From: a virus | DNA: 64,000 nucleotides | Virus record (IMG/VR): IMGVR_UViG_3300021964_000036 | Span: 18,492 to 82,491 of that record | Direction: 5' to 3' (one strand) | In this document: positions 6,406 through 15,212 of the stretch, piece by piece | How the letters are laid out: every line of letters starts with the position of its first letter | Numbering within the stretch: the first letter of the stretch is position 1 | Program-made: the position numbers and the translations under genes | Notes under the pieces: generated by a model | Told to the model about the DNA's origin: nothing | The model's database searches: none | The model's input: the letters and a program-made list of their open reading frames with translations, nothing else

Positions 6406-9198
6406 ATGGACTTACTTAATCAATTAAAAACTCTTAGGGAAACAACCACTAATCCTGAGGTTAAATCGATTTGCGAATCCCACATTAATAAAATACAAAA
6501 TGGGGAATCTGTAAATGAATCCGCAATCCTTGAATCTGTTGACCAGGTAGTAAAGGAAAGCGAAGGCGAAACCGCTGCAAACCCTATCGAAATGCTAAGA
6601 CAGCAAGAAATAGAAAGATCTAAATCAGCAGCTCAAAGGCTAATGGAGTCTTGGGGTGGAATTGGATCTAATTCTTCTAGAAATTCAGGATCTTATGTAG
6701 ATGGTAAGAAAGAAGATACTGCGGAGGTTACTAATATTTCAGAGAGTCTTAAAGAGGTAGCAGAAAAGGATCCTTCAGCTAAAGCATTCCTCGATTCACA
6801 GGCAGTTAACAACCTTGGCGTTTATGAGTCTATTCTATCTTTAAAAGGAACAGGTATTTATGAACATCCAAATGTTAAGATACTTTGTGAAAAGTTCACT
6901 CACCTTCTAAAGAATAATAATACCCCTGAATTTTTATTAGCAGAGGCATTTGTCCAAGAACTACAAAACTTCAACTGGGATAACAAAGTAAAAGCTGCTG
7001 TAGAAGCAATTAAGGAAAATATTGCTTCACTTAGACCTGAAATTGAGGTTTCAAAAGCTTTATATTCTATCGAAAAGAACGCTGGTTCTGATTTTTATTC
7101 GCCAGTAACAGAATCTCTGAATAAGTGGTTGATATCAGAGAATAAGTCCGTTGCACTTTTGTCCAAAGAGATCTCAAGATGGTCTTTCAACCCAACGGTA
7201 AGAAATCTTGTGAATACGCTTTCTCTAATGGAATCTTCAGAGTCTAAGCTAAGTATTCCTGTAAACAACGGAAATTCTTCGGTGAGGAAAGTTTATTCTC
7301 CAGTTCATGTTGCTGGTGGCAAAACTGTATTTACTATTGGTAACAACGTATTTGAAGGTAACTCTGAGGGAATCAAGAGACTTTCAAATGTTGAATATGC
7401 TTCTCTACCAGAAGAGTTTAGATCTTTGCTAGAGTCATTCTATTCTCCGATGGTTAAGATAAATGAGAGTGGTTTAAGTTTCTATGTTGGAAACAGCAGC
7501 TTTAAGATAGTGGAAGAGTCTGATTCGGTATCAATATATTCTAGGGATAATAAGATTAACTTTAGTGACAAAACTCAGCTGGCTAAGCAGATAGCTCTAG
7601 AAATATCTGGAAGCTTAGGAGTTAACGAATCAAAAGCGGTTTCTGACATAATTAACCTTTATGAAAACTTCTCAAATGTTGTTGAACTTGATTTTGCTAA
7701 AAGATTAGAGTCTAAAGTTTTCGAAGGTGTAGCAGTAAACTTGATTAAATGGAACTCAAACCTTTACCTCAACAGGATCAATGAAGGTATGAATGAGAAT
7801 TCCTTATTCCAAGTAAACGGTACACAAGCTACTTCGATGGTTAAGGATCTGATGAAATATGATATTTCTGAAGGACTAACGGAGTTCTTGGATGGAGAGA
7901 ACAGGATTAAGTCAATTATGCTTAATGACAGAAAGCAAATTATTGATAACATCGCTATCGTTGAAAACGAGATTAACAAAATCTCACAAGCAATGTCTAC
8001 AAACCCACTTTATGAAAATTCTAAAGAAATGGTAAGAGCTAAGCATATGCTTGAGCAAGAACTATCTTCTCTTAGAAAAAAATGGGCAGCAGTTAATGAA
8101 GAGATCGAAAAAATAGAATCTTCTTCTGTTGAGGTAGAAGAGATAAACGAGGATCAGAAATTCAATGTTGGTGATTACGTAAAAGTTAAAGAGTCTGGAA
8201 ATACTGGAAAGATTATTTCTATGGATAGCACATCTGGATCTTACACTGTTTTGATGGATAATGGAAGAACCGGTGATTTCAGAATGGATGAGATTGTTGA
8301 TATTGAAGAAGCTTTAAAATCTGCTGGTGAAGAAAATCAGGAAGCTGATGAAACCCAGGAAGATGTTAAAGAGAACGAATCACCAATTGAAACTTCTGAG
8401 GAAATTCTAGAGGATACTTTAGAAGAGTCTTCTCATGATATGGCAGTAGCTCCAGAGAACAAAACAGCATCTGAAAAGGATAAAACTCCAGCCGCTACAT
8501 TAAAAGCAAATACCTCTGAGGCACCTTCGTCTAAAGATCAAGACGAAGATGGTAAAAAGGACATTGAAAAGGAAGATCATGCTAATTTGGAAGAAGCACC
8601 TGAAGGAATTGAGAAAGGGACTGATTATAGTGTCAAGCTTAAAGACTCTTTGGTAGATGAGGTCGGATATAACGTAAACGAAAATACCGAAGAAGTTGAG
8701 TCGGCTGACAACGAAATGTCTTCAGCACCTGCGGAAGGAAATTCAGAGTTATCTGAAAGAGACGTTGAAAACACAGATCAGCAATTAGCTGAAGCCCCAG
8801 GCGGAAGATCTCATGCTGATTATGATGTAAAATCTGTTAAAGGTGAAGAGTCAAACCCAGATATGGTAAAAACAGACCCAGATATGGCATCTGCTCCTGG
8901 TGACGGTACAGATAAAGAATTACACCACGAAATTAGTGGAGAGATGGGATATAACCTTGATGAAGCGGATGACGTGGAAAAAACAGACCAGCAATTAGCA
9001 GTTGCTCCTGGTGGTGAGCACAAAGCAGAATATGATGTTGAAGTAGCTAAGGCAGAAAAAGCAGCAGCTGATATCATGAAAACCAACCAGGAATTAGCAG
9101 AAGCACCAGCAGCTGGCACTGATGCTGAAACAGATGTAGAGGTTAACACAGAAATGGGATATAACCTTGACGAAAGCGAAGAGTCAAAAAAAAACTAA
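6406..9198 (+). CDS. Large acidic virion-type protein with KOW/Tudor-like domain and C-terminal repeats
   Basis: A 930-residue protein. The start chosen is ATG 6406, because the frame's earlier GTG lies inside the GATATATA promoter. Near the N-terminus (residues 35-38) is SVNESAI, a possible prohead-protease site of the NE-S type. Residues about 50-560 are helical and unrecognised. A small beta domain follows near residues 586-640 (KFNVGDYVKVKESGNTGK ... RTGDFRMDEIVDI), resembling KOW or Tudor-like barrels. The last 270 residues are very acidic with degenerate repeats of MGYNLDE ... TDQQLAVAPGGE. The frame ends at TAA 9196 right after a run of nine A; the -1 frame continues the same repeat (see the next entry). 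Probably a structural or head protein. Confidence 0.8.
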   Translation: MDLLNQLKTLRETTTNPEVKSICESHINKIQNGESVNESAILESVDQVVKESEGETAANPIEMLRQQEIERSKSAAQRLMESWGGIGSNSSRNSGSYVDGKKEDTAEVTNISESLKEVAEKDPSAKAFLDSQAVNNLGVYESILSLKGTGIYEHPNVKILCEKFTHLLKNNNTPEFLLAEAFVQELQNFNWDNKVKAAVEAIKENIASLRPEIEVSKALYSIEKNAGSDFYSPVTESLNKWLISENKSVALLSKEISRWSFNPTVRNLVNTLSLMESSESKLSIPVNNGNSSVRKVYSPVHVAGGKTVFTIGNNVFEGNSEGIKRLSNVEYASLPEEFRSLLESFYSPMVKINESGLSFYVGNSSFKIVEESDSVSIYSRDNKINFSDKTQLAKQIALEISGSLGVNESKAVSDIINLYENFSNVVELDFAKRLESKVFEGVAVNLIKWNSNLYLNRINEGMNENSLFQVNGTQATSMVKDLMKYDISEGLTEFLDGENRIKSIMLNDRKQIIDNIAIVENEINKISQAMSTNPLYENSKEMVRAKHMLEQELSSLRKKWAAVNEEIEKIESSSVEVEEINEDQKFNVGDYVKVKESGNTGKIISMDSTSGSYTVLMDNGRTGDFRMDEIVDIEEALKSAGEENQEADETQEDVKENESPIETSEEILEDTLEESSHDMAVAPENKTASEKDKTPAATLKANTSEAPSSKDQDEDGKKDIEKEDHANLEEAPEGIEKGTDYSVKLKDSLVDEVGYNVNENTEEVESADNEMSSAPAEGNSELSERDVENTDQQLAEAPGGRSHADYDVKSVKGEESNPDMVKTDPDMASAPGDGTDKELHHEISGEMGYNLDEADDVEKTDQQLAVAPGGEHKAEYDVEVAKAEKAAADIMKTNQELAEAPAAGTDAETDVEVNTEMGYNLDESEESKKN

Positions 9199-9374
9199 GA
9201 AAAATACTTAGTAAAGTTTGGGCTTTTGCTCCTACTGGAGAGGAACAATCTGAATCACCAGAGCCTTTCGTTGATAATATCAAAGACAAAATGAGCGTCG
9301 CCCCAGATGGAAAAGAACCTACTGGGGACACGCTCATTTCTTCTGAAGATGGGACCGAAGAGGATAAGGTTTAG
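9186..9374 (+). CDS. Probable -1 frameshift extension of the 6406 repeat protein
   Basis: A run of nine A (9186-9194) followed by C forms the heptamer A-AAA-AAC in the zero frame, directly before the TAA at 9196. In the -1 frame the sequence stays open to the TAG at 9372-9374. It reads KKLRKILSKVWAFAPTGEE, later MSVAPDGKEPTGD, and ends EEDKV. AFAPTGEE and MSVAPDGKE match the AVAPGGE repeat of the upstream frame, so this is a real continuation of the same coding sequence. It is reached either by programmed frameshifting or by a natural or sequencing indel in the A run. No strong start codon or promoter supports it as a separate gene. Confidence 0.65.
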   Translation, partial: KKKLRKILSKVWAFAPTGEEQSESPEPFVDNIKDKMSVAPDGKEPTGDTLISSEDGTEEDKV

Positions 9375-9425
9375 ACCGAAACTAACCTCGAGGTTTAAAC
9401 TAAAAATAATACAAGTGTAAAGGTT

Positions 9426-9785
9426 ATGGCAAAGGCTTACGTAAGAAATAAAGATCTGATGGCTGCAGTATTAGAGTCAAAAGAAAAAGGAGAACTTACT
9501 TCAGAGACTATAGAGATGTTTGGTCTTATGGTTCAGGGTATATCTAAAAAGATGGCATATAGGGATCCCGAAGACAAAGCTGATTGTATGGCTTTTGCAA
9601 TGGAGGATCTTTGCAAATATTGGAATAGATTCAATCCAGAAAAATCAAACAATCCGTTTGCTTACTATACACAAATAGCAAAAAATGGGTTTGCTAAGGG
9701 GTGGAAAAAAATACATCCTCCGAAGGCACCTAAAACAATACCATTTTCATATATCACTGGAGACGACAATACGTATAATGTGTAA
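9426..9785 (+). CDS. 55: Late-transcription sigma factor, T4 gp55-like (short)
   Basis: The 119-residue product aligns by eye with the T4 late sigma gp55. It begins with a YVRNKDLMAAVLESK segment like YVNNKELLQAI of gp55. GLMVQGISKKM follows, then DKADCMAFAMEDLCKYWNRF, then NNPFAYYTQIAKNGF like KNPHAYITQACFNAF (T4 text from memory). This is the sigma region-2-like core that melts late promoters. It is much shorter than the T4 protein (185 residues), and no C-terminal sliding-clamp-binding peptide is evident; the protein ends TGDDNTYNV. It sits directly before the gp4-like gene and the portals. It would be expected to read the GATATATA octamers found throughout the window. Confidence 0.75.
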   Translation: MAKAYVRNKDLMAAVLESKEKGELTSETIEMFGLMVQGISKKMAYRDPEDKADCMAFAMEDLCKYWNRFNPEKSNNPFAYYTQIAKNGFAKGWKKIHPPKAPKTIPFSYITGDDNTYNV

Positions 9786-9787
9786 GA

Positions 9788-10273
9788 ATGCCAGATATAA
9801 AGAAAATAAAACCCAATGGGGATTATAAATCTGGACTGTATGTACCACAGAACCCAGATAAATATATCGGTGATGTTCACAATATAATATGTAGGTCCTC
9901 TTGGGAATTTAGATTCTGTCGCTATTGTGACAATAACGATCGCATCTTGAAATGGAGCTCAGAGCCAATATCAATTCCTTATTACAACCCTCTTGATAAA
10001 AAAGAGCACCAGTACCATGTTGATTTTTACATGCAAGTGCTAAAGGACGATGAGCAAACTCAGGATTGGATTATTGAGGTAAAACCAGAAAAGCATTTTA
10101 AGAAACCTATTCTTGAGGGTAATAGTACTTTAAAGAAGTTAAAGTCTTATAATCACAAGATGCAAATTTGGATTACCAATCAGGCTAAATTCAAAGCAGC
10201 TCAGAGGTGGGCAGATGCTAGGGGCTATAAATTTGGTGTGGTTGATGAGAATTTTTTATTTAAGAGCAAGTGA
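9788..10273 (+). CDS. 4: Head completion nuclease, T4 gp4-like
   Basis: In T4, gp4 (also called gp50/65) finishes DNA-filled heads before tail joining. This 161-residue protein shows the family's endonuclease-like core. LYVPQNPDKYIGDVHNIICR is followed by SSWEFRFCRYCD (conserved Glu), KWSSEPISIPYYNPLDKKEH, YHVDFYM (catalytic Asp) and DWIIEVKPEKH (E-x-K). These are the ordered acidic residues of a TnsA/PD-(D/E)XK-type active site. It lies 2 nt after the gp55-like gene and overlaps the next gene by 4 nt (GTGA). That grouping with the portals matches a late head cluster. Confidence 0.88.
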   Translation: MPDIKKIKPNGDYKSGLYVPQNPDKYIGDVHNIICRSSWEFRFCRYCDNNDRILKWSSEPISIPYYNPLDKKEHQYHVDFYMQVLKDDEQTQDWIIEVKPEKHFKKPILEGNSTLKKLKSYNHKMQIWITNQAKFKAAQRWADARGYKFGVVDENFLFKSK

Positions 10274-10875
10274 AATCCTTTGAAGATCAAATAAAGGATC
10301 TAAGGTCCCAATATTCGTCAATAGCACAACTATCCTCTGAATCCAACACTTACTTCAAAAAAAGGTATGGACCTGGAGGTGAAGGAGGGACTTTGGATTT
10401 TAATGGAAATTTTATACCTGGTAAGATCTATACTTGTGAATATAAAACAAAAACAAGAATATCCGATAAAACCCCTTTTATAGACAGATCTCCGATATTC
10501 ATCTTTATGAAGAAGGAGAGATATAAGGGTTCCGAAATTCTAATATCTGTTGATCTAAATGTTATTCCACCTGATTATAGGGGAAATATTATGTTTAAAC
10601 TATGGGATCAGTACTCCTCATTATTTAAAGACAACTCTAAATTACCATACACATCTCAAATACCTATTACTAACATAACAACTTCTTTTAATAGATTACT
10701 TGCTGGAACTGGGTTTCAAACAGCGTTAACTGGATTCAAAAGGGAATATGCTGATAATATTAAGGTAGTTGACTATAAAGATTGGGTAAGAATTCCATAC
10801 CTTTCTGATTTTATAATAGAGGGTCAATCTACTAACGGGATATATAATGATTATAGATCGAAATTAAATGCTTAA
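10270..10875 (+). CDS. Hypothetical late protein
   Basis: A 201-residue protein starting with GTG that overlaps the stop of the gp4-like gene by 4 nt, implying coupled translation. Contents: a charged helical N-terminus; a Gly-rich stretch YGPGGEGGTLDFNGNF (residues 34-49); a likely beta barrel region (ending DRSPIFIFMKKER, then ILISVDLNVIPPDYRG); and a helical C-terminus. No enzyme motif is recognised. The position between head completion and portal genes suggests a head or neck function. Its 3' end carries a GATATATA octamer at 10840 that may serve the portal genes. Confidence 0.72.
   Translation: MKSFEDQIKDLRSQYSSIAQLSSESNTYFKKRYGPGGEGGTLDFNGNFIPGKIYTCEYKTKTRISDKTPFIDRSPIFIFMKKERYKGSEILISVDLNVIPPDYRGNIMFKLWDQYSSLFKDNSKLPYTSQIPITNITTSFNRLLAGTGFQTALTGFKREYADNIKVVDYKDWVRIPYLSDFIIEGQSTNGIYNDYRSKLNA
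10840..10847 (+). promoter_or_regulatory. GATATATA element upstream of portal genes
   Basis: Located in the last codons of the preceding gene, 70 nt before the portal ATG at 10910. The spacing is longer than for most intergenic copies, so its activity is uncertain. Confidence 0.4.
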
Positions 10876-10909
10876 CATTTAGTACAAAAACTAGATTACA
10901 AAATTGTAA

Positions 10910-12529
10910 ATGGCCGGATTTAACGAAAACCAAGAAGGAAGCCCGATATTCCAAAGAATCAGAGAGTCTGTAAAGTCCCTCAGTAACTTTGGTATGCGTT
11001 ATGGCGACATGGTGATTAAGAATTCCCAGGCAATCGGAACTACGGAGGCTGAATTCATGAAGAGGCAATCTGTCGATGACGAAAGTTTGCTATATTCATT
11101 AGGCCGACAAGATACCACAACAAGGCAGTTTATTGGTTATTACGATAAGGATTATGCAGGTAAGAGGGATTATCTTCGAAAGTTTGCACTTAATCCTGAG
11201 ATAGAATACATTCTAGATACTGTTTGTGATGAATCTATAACTTTTGACTCCTATAATTTCTTTGCGTATCCAGCTTTCCTGAACCTTACTGATGTTAAAG
11301 ATAAAGTTAAGGATAGAATACAAGAGAACTATAAGAAGCTTTACGACATGTTTGGCTTCACTGATGATATTACTGCCTGGCAGTATTTCCGCCAATTGAT
11401 GGTAGACGGATTCTTAGCCTTTGAGATTGTTTATGATGATAAGGGTAAGGGAATAATTGGGTTTAAAGAACTTGATGCTACAACACTAATGCCTTCGGTC
11501 GAAAAACAACCTGATGGTACTTATTTAAATGTTTGGTATCAATATCCAAAGGACATCAATAAGAGGAGAATGCTTTATGATTCCCAGATTATTTACATAT
11601 CCTTTGCTAAAGGTAATACGGTTTCAAGAGTTAGCTACGTTGAGAGACTAATAAGACCTTACAACGTACTAAGAATAATTGAATATACCAGGGTTATTTG
11701 GTCTGTAATGAATGCTTCATTTAGAATGAAGATGACTGTTCCTATTGGTTCTAGATCTCCCCAAAAATCTATGCAAACCTTGGGCGAGCTTATGAGCATT
11801 TATAAGGAGGACATTAGATTTAATGATGAAAGTGGTGAATTAACAGTAGATGGTAGACCCAAGATACAATTCTATAAGAATTACCTTATGCCTTCTGGTG
11901 TCAACGGTACACCAACTATAGAGCCCATTAATAATGCTGGTCCTAATTTAAATGATCCGCAGCCGCTTGCTTATTTTTATGATAAACTTGTCCAAGAATC
12001 CAAAGTACCTTTTTCCAGATTCCAAGGTCCTGATGGTGGGTCTATTGGAAACTATTCAAACGGAGCAGAGGGACTTGACAAGGAGGAAATAAGATTTGGT
12101 AAGTTCATAAGTAGACTGAGGTCAATCTTCCAAGATATCCTGGTTAAGCCACTATGGATACAAATGTGTAAGGATTTTCCCGAACTTGAGAAAGATTATC
12201 TATTTAAGAGTCAACTTGGTCTTGAATATGTTTCTGACAATCCTTTCAGAGTCAATCAGGAAATTGAAGCTATGCTTAAGAAAAAGGATCAAATCGATGG
12301 AATGTATGGGTTAATTGACGATTCTGGTGAACCTTTTTTCTCTCTTGCATATCTTATAGAATCTCATTTAGGAATGAATGCTGATGACATTAAAGCTAAT
12401 AGAGAAGCAAGAGAAAAAAGGAAAGAGGAGGAAGCTAAGAAAGCGAAAGAAGAAGGTGCTGAGCCGGAAGAAGAAGGTGCTGAGCCGGAAGAAGAGTCTC
12501 CAGCAGAAGAAACACCCCCTCAAGAATAA
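10910..12529 (+). CDS. 20: Portal protein, T4 gp20-like, copy A
   Basis: The portal forms the dodecameric vertex ring through which DNA is packaged and to which the neck attaches. The 539-residue product is near the usual length for gp20 and shows its long conserved core. Examples are GKRDYLRKFALNPEIEYILD, ITAWQYFRQLMVDGFLAFEI, KGNTVSRVSYVERLIRPYN, RVIWSVMNASFRMK and RPKIQFYKNYLMP. Near residue 390 is EEIRFGKFISRLRSIFQDIL. It ends in a Glu/Pro/Ala tail with the repeat EEGAEPE. A second full-length portal-like gene starts 10 nt downstream. Confidence 0.92.
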   Translation: MAGFNENQEGSPIFQRIRESVKSLSNFGMRYGDMVIKNSQAIGTTEAEFMKRQSVDDESLLYSLGRQDTTTRQFIGYYDKDYAGKRDYLRKFALNPEIEYILDTVCDESITFDSYNFFAYPAFLNLTDVKDKVKDRIQENYKKLYDMFGFTDDITAWQYFRQLMVDGFLAFEIVYDDKGKGIIGFKELDATTLMPSVEKQPDGTYLNVWYQYPKDINKRRMLYDSQIIYISFAKGNTVSRVSYVERLIRPYNVLRIIEYTRVIWSVMNASFRMKMTVPIGSRSPQKSMQTLGELMSIYKEDIRFNDESGELTVDGRPKIQFYKNYLMPSGVNGTPTIEPINNAGPNLNDPQPLAYFYDKLVQESKVPFSRFQGPDGGSIGNYSNGAEGLDKEEIRFGKFISRLRSIFQDILVKPLWIQMCKDFPELEKDYLFKSQLGLEYVSDNPFRVNQEIEAMLKKKDQIDGMYGLIDDSGEPFFSLAYLIESHLGMNADDIKANREAREKRKEEEAKKAKEEGAEPEEEGAEPEEESPAEETPPQE

Positions 12530-12539
12530 GAAATAGAAG

Positions 12540-14141
12540 ATGGCAGGTTTTTTAGATTACGTACAGGAACGATCCTTTTTAGGCAACCTTTATAAGAATT
12601 TGTCTAAGATAGGCAGATTTGGGATGGAGTACGAGGATATGGTTATTCGTAACTCTCAAGCTGTTGGTGCTACTGAATCTAATTTTTTTAATGAGCAAGG
12701 TACCGGGTTTACCGAGAATAATGCATTCTATTGGACGCTAGGATATCAGGATACAAAGGTAAGAAAATACATTGCTTACTTTGATAAGGACTATTTAGGA
12801 AAAAGAGACTTTCTGAGAAAGTTTTCATTAAATGGTGAGATTGATTTTATTCTCGATACACTAACTGATGATGCTATAAACTTTGATGATAAGAACTTTA
12901 TTGGTTACCCCTCTCTTGCAAACATAGACATCAAGCCAGAGTTGGTTGATAAGATAGATGATGTTTATCGAAATATTTATATGCTTTTTGGCTTTCAGCA
13001 AGGTATAACAGCATGGCAGTATTTTAAGCAATTCCTAGTTGATGGCTTCTTAGCCTTTGAGATAGTGTATTCTACTGATGGAAAGAAAATTGTTGGGTTT
13101 AAAGAACTTGATCCCACATCTTTACAACCCGCTACTGAACCACAGCCAAATGGTGAGTTCCAACAAATTTGGATACAATATCCGGAGGACAATAAGATGA
13201 CTCGAAAACTGAAGAGTGAGCAGGTCATTTATATTTCGTATGCAAAGGGAAATACGATTTCTAGAGTAAGCTATGTTGAAAGGTTGATTAGATCCTATAA
13301 CATTTTAAGGATCATGGAAAATACCAGGGTTATTTGGAATGTGATGAATGCCTCTTACAGACTTAAGTTTGTTATCCCAGTTGGTTCTCAGTCTCAACAA
13401 AAAGCCATGCAAACTCTCGGGCAGCTAATGTCTGTTTATAAGGAAGAGATGGAAATAAACGATTCATCTGGCGAACTAACTGTAAATGGTAGACCAAAGG
13501 TTCAATTCTACAAGAATTATCTTTTCCCGGAAAAGGACGGACAATCCCCACAAATAGAGACGTTAGATCCGAATGGCCCTGATTTCAATGTAATGGACAA
13601 TGTTCTTTACTTCTACAATAAATTAAAACAGGATTCCAAAATTCCTTATGCAAGGTTCGCTAATAGAAATGGAACACCTGCTAATTACCAGATAAGCATA
13701 GATCAATTAGAAAGGGATGAAATAAGGTTTGAAAAATTCCTTACCAGACTTAGATCAATTTTCCAAGAGATATTGGTAAAGCCATTGTATATTCAGATGT
13801 GTCTTGATCACCCGGAGTTAGCTAAGGACAGGAATTTCAAATCCAATCTTGGATTAAGCTACACGAGGGAGAACATGTTTGAAGAATTTATCCAACTTCA
13901 GAACTATACCAAGAGAGTGCAGTTTATAAACGACCTTGGAGAGATGAAGCAGAAAATAGGGGAAGAGGAAGAATCCTATTTCGACAAAGACTTCTTAATA
14001 AAAAGATACCTTGGTTTAACCGTGGACGAGTACAAGAAGAACGAAAAATACAAAGAAATCGAATCTAAAATAGCCGAGGAAAAAGCTAAGAGTCAAGAAT
14101 CTTCAGGTGGTGACGAAGGTGGTGAGTCATTTACCCTCTAA
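12540..14141 (+). CDS. Portal protein, T4 gp20-like, copy B
   Basis: A tandem paralogue of the portal just upstream, 533 residues. About half the aligned residues look identical by eye along the whole length. Shared blocks include FGMxYxDMVIxNSQA near residue 27, ITAWQYF, VDGFLAFEIVY, RVSYVERLIRSYN, RVIWNVMNASYRLK, KVQFYKNYLFP and RLRSIFQEILVKPLYIQMC. Both copies start MAGF. No stop, frameshift or loss of the conserved core is visible, so both look functional. Differences cluster at the N-terminal 25 residues, around residues 45-60 and in the C-terminal 100 residues, which suggests altered contacts with partners. Whether the ring is mixed or one copy has another role is unknown. Confidence 0.9.
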   Translation: MAGFLDYVQERSFLGNLYKNLSKIGRFGMEYEDMVIRNSQAVGATESNFFNEQGTGFTENNAFYWTLGYQDTKVRKYIAYFDKDYLGKRDFLRKFSLNGEIDFILDTLTDDAINFDDKNFIGYPSLANIDIKPELVDKIDDVYRNIYMLFGFQQGITAWQYFKQFLVDGFLAFEIVYSTDGKKIVGFKELDPTSLQPATEPQPNGEFQQIWIQYPEDNKMTRKLKSEQVIYISYAKGNTISRVSYVERLIRSYNILRIMENTRVIWNVMNASYRLKFVIPVGSQSQQKAMQTLGQLMSVYKEEMEINDSSGELTVNGRPKVQFYKNYLFPEKDGQSPQIETLDPNGPDFNVMDNVLYFYNKLKQDSKIPYARFANRNGTPANYQISIDQLERDEIRFEKFLTRLRSIFQEILVKPLYIQMCLDHPELAKDRNFKSNLGLSYTRENMFEEFIQLQNYTKRVQFINDLGEMKQKIGEEEESYFDKDFLIKRYLGLTVDEYKKNEKYKEIESKIAEEKAKSQESSGGDEGGESFTL

Positions 14142-14152
14142 TTATTAGTTAG

Positions 14153-15160
14153 ATGCATCTAAAAGAAAGATTAGCTTCAAAGACCATATTGGTCGTTGGT
14201 GATATTATTCTGGATCACTACATTTATGGTAAAGTTTATAGGGTTTCCCCAGAAGCTCCAGTTCCTGTTGTCCTTAAGGATAAATCTACATATTGTTTAG
14301 GAGGATCAGCTAATGTTGCCCAAAACATAACATCCTTTGGAGCAAAATGTTATTTACTTGGGGTAGTTGGTGAGGATAGTACTGCTATAAAAATTCATAA
14401 CCTTTTATCTGAGAAAGAGGTCCTACCAATGCTTGTAAAAGACCCTTCGAGACCAAGTACGGAAAAAACAAGAATTATTGGGAATGGTCATCAGATAGTA
14501 AGAATAGATTCTGAAGTTGATGTTAATGTCTCTGAAGAAATATCAGATAAGGTATTTGAAATGTTCATGTCTATAGTGGAAGACCTGGATGGTGTAATTA
14601 TTCAGGATTATGGTAAGGGATTGCTCAGTAGATCTTTGGTTAAAAGGATTTTACAAGAGACTAAGGAAAGAAACATACCAACACTTACTGATCCCAAGGA
14701 TAAAGATTTTTCTAAATATACAGGATCTGATTGGATTAAGCCAAATTTCTTAGAATTTAAGGATTCCCTTGGCATTCCTTCAAACAGATCTTTGGATTCT
14801 TTGGATGTTATAAAGTTAATTGACGAACTTAAGCAAAAATTTAACCTAAGCAGTGTACTTTTGACACTCTCTGAAAATGGGATGATTGCAAGGTCTAAGT
14901 TTGATTTTGAATCTATTGATGGTATCCAGATAGAGGTAACTGATGTTTCCGGTGCTGGTGATACGGTAAGTGCTGTTTTTATGCTTCTTTTATCCAGTAA
15001 TATTTCTCTTAAGGATTGCTTAAGAATATCCAACCTTTCTGGATCTATCGTTTGTCAAACATCTGGGGCTATTCCGATTGACATTAATACCCTATTCTCT
15101 ACCTTGCATAAATACTCTTGGATTGTGAGTGATAAAACGGGGGAACCAGTTCTCCTATAA
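14153..15160 (+). CDS. PfkB-family sugar kinase, HldE/RfaE kinase-domain-like
   Basis: Closest in appearance to D-glycero-D-manno-heptose-7-phosphate kinase (N-terminal half of HldE), which makes the bisphosphate precursor of ADP-heptose. Features of that branch are VVGDIILDHYIYGKVYRVSPE at the N-terminus and APVPVVLK. CLGGSANVAQNI follows at about residue 48, then RIDSEVD, IIQDYGKG, LTDPKDKDFSKY, and GAGDT (267-271) with the catalytic Asp. At 335 residues it corresponds to the kinase domain only; no nucleotidyltransferase half is attached. In a phage it could support surface-sugar alteration or glycosylation, alongside the glycosyltransferase-like genes further on. It lies 12 nt after portal copy B. 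Confidence 0.85.
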   Translation: MHLKERLASKTILVVGDIILDHYIYGKVYRVSPEAPVPVVLKDKSTYCLGGSANVAQNITSFGAKCYLLGVVGEDSTAIKIHNLLSEKEVLPMLVKDPSRPSTEKTRIIGNGHQIVRIDSEVDVNVSEEISDKVFEMFMSIVEDLDGVIIQDYGKGLLSRSLVKRILQETKERNIPTLTDPKDKDFSKYTGSDWIKPNFLEFKDSLGIPSNRSLDSLDVIKLIDELKQKFNLSSVLLTLSENGMIARSKFDFESIDGIQIEVTDVSGAGDTVSAVFMLLLSSNISLKDCLRISNLSGSIVCQTSGAIPIDINTLFSTLHKYSWIVSDKTGEPVLL

Positions 15161-15187
15161 TTATTTTTTTAGTACGTTCCATTTAGT

Positions 15188-15195
15188 TATATTTG
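15188..15195 (+). promoter_or_regulatory. Bacteroidota-type -7 box (TATATTTG) before DNA ligase
   Basis: TATATTTG ends 17 nt before the ATG at 15213. A T-run about 17-19 nt upstream occupies the place of the -33 element. It fits a host-like promoter for the replication genes. Confidence 0.5.
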
Positions 15196-15212
15196 TAGTA
15201 TAATCATATAAT

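Noticed and set aside
8820-9149. Minus-strand frame of 109 codons, Ser/Ala-rich
   Set aside because: It is the antisense reading of the acidic repeat region of the 6406 gene and has no independent signals.
9143-9337. Minus-strand open frame of 64 codons
   Set aside because: It mirrors the frameshift extension on the plus strand, and has no leader, promoter or recognisable product.
9393-9404. Perfect palindrome AACCTCGAGGTT before the gp55-like gene
   Set aside because: A single short palindrome with no second copy nearby; it could be an operator or chance, so it is not called as a feature.
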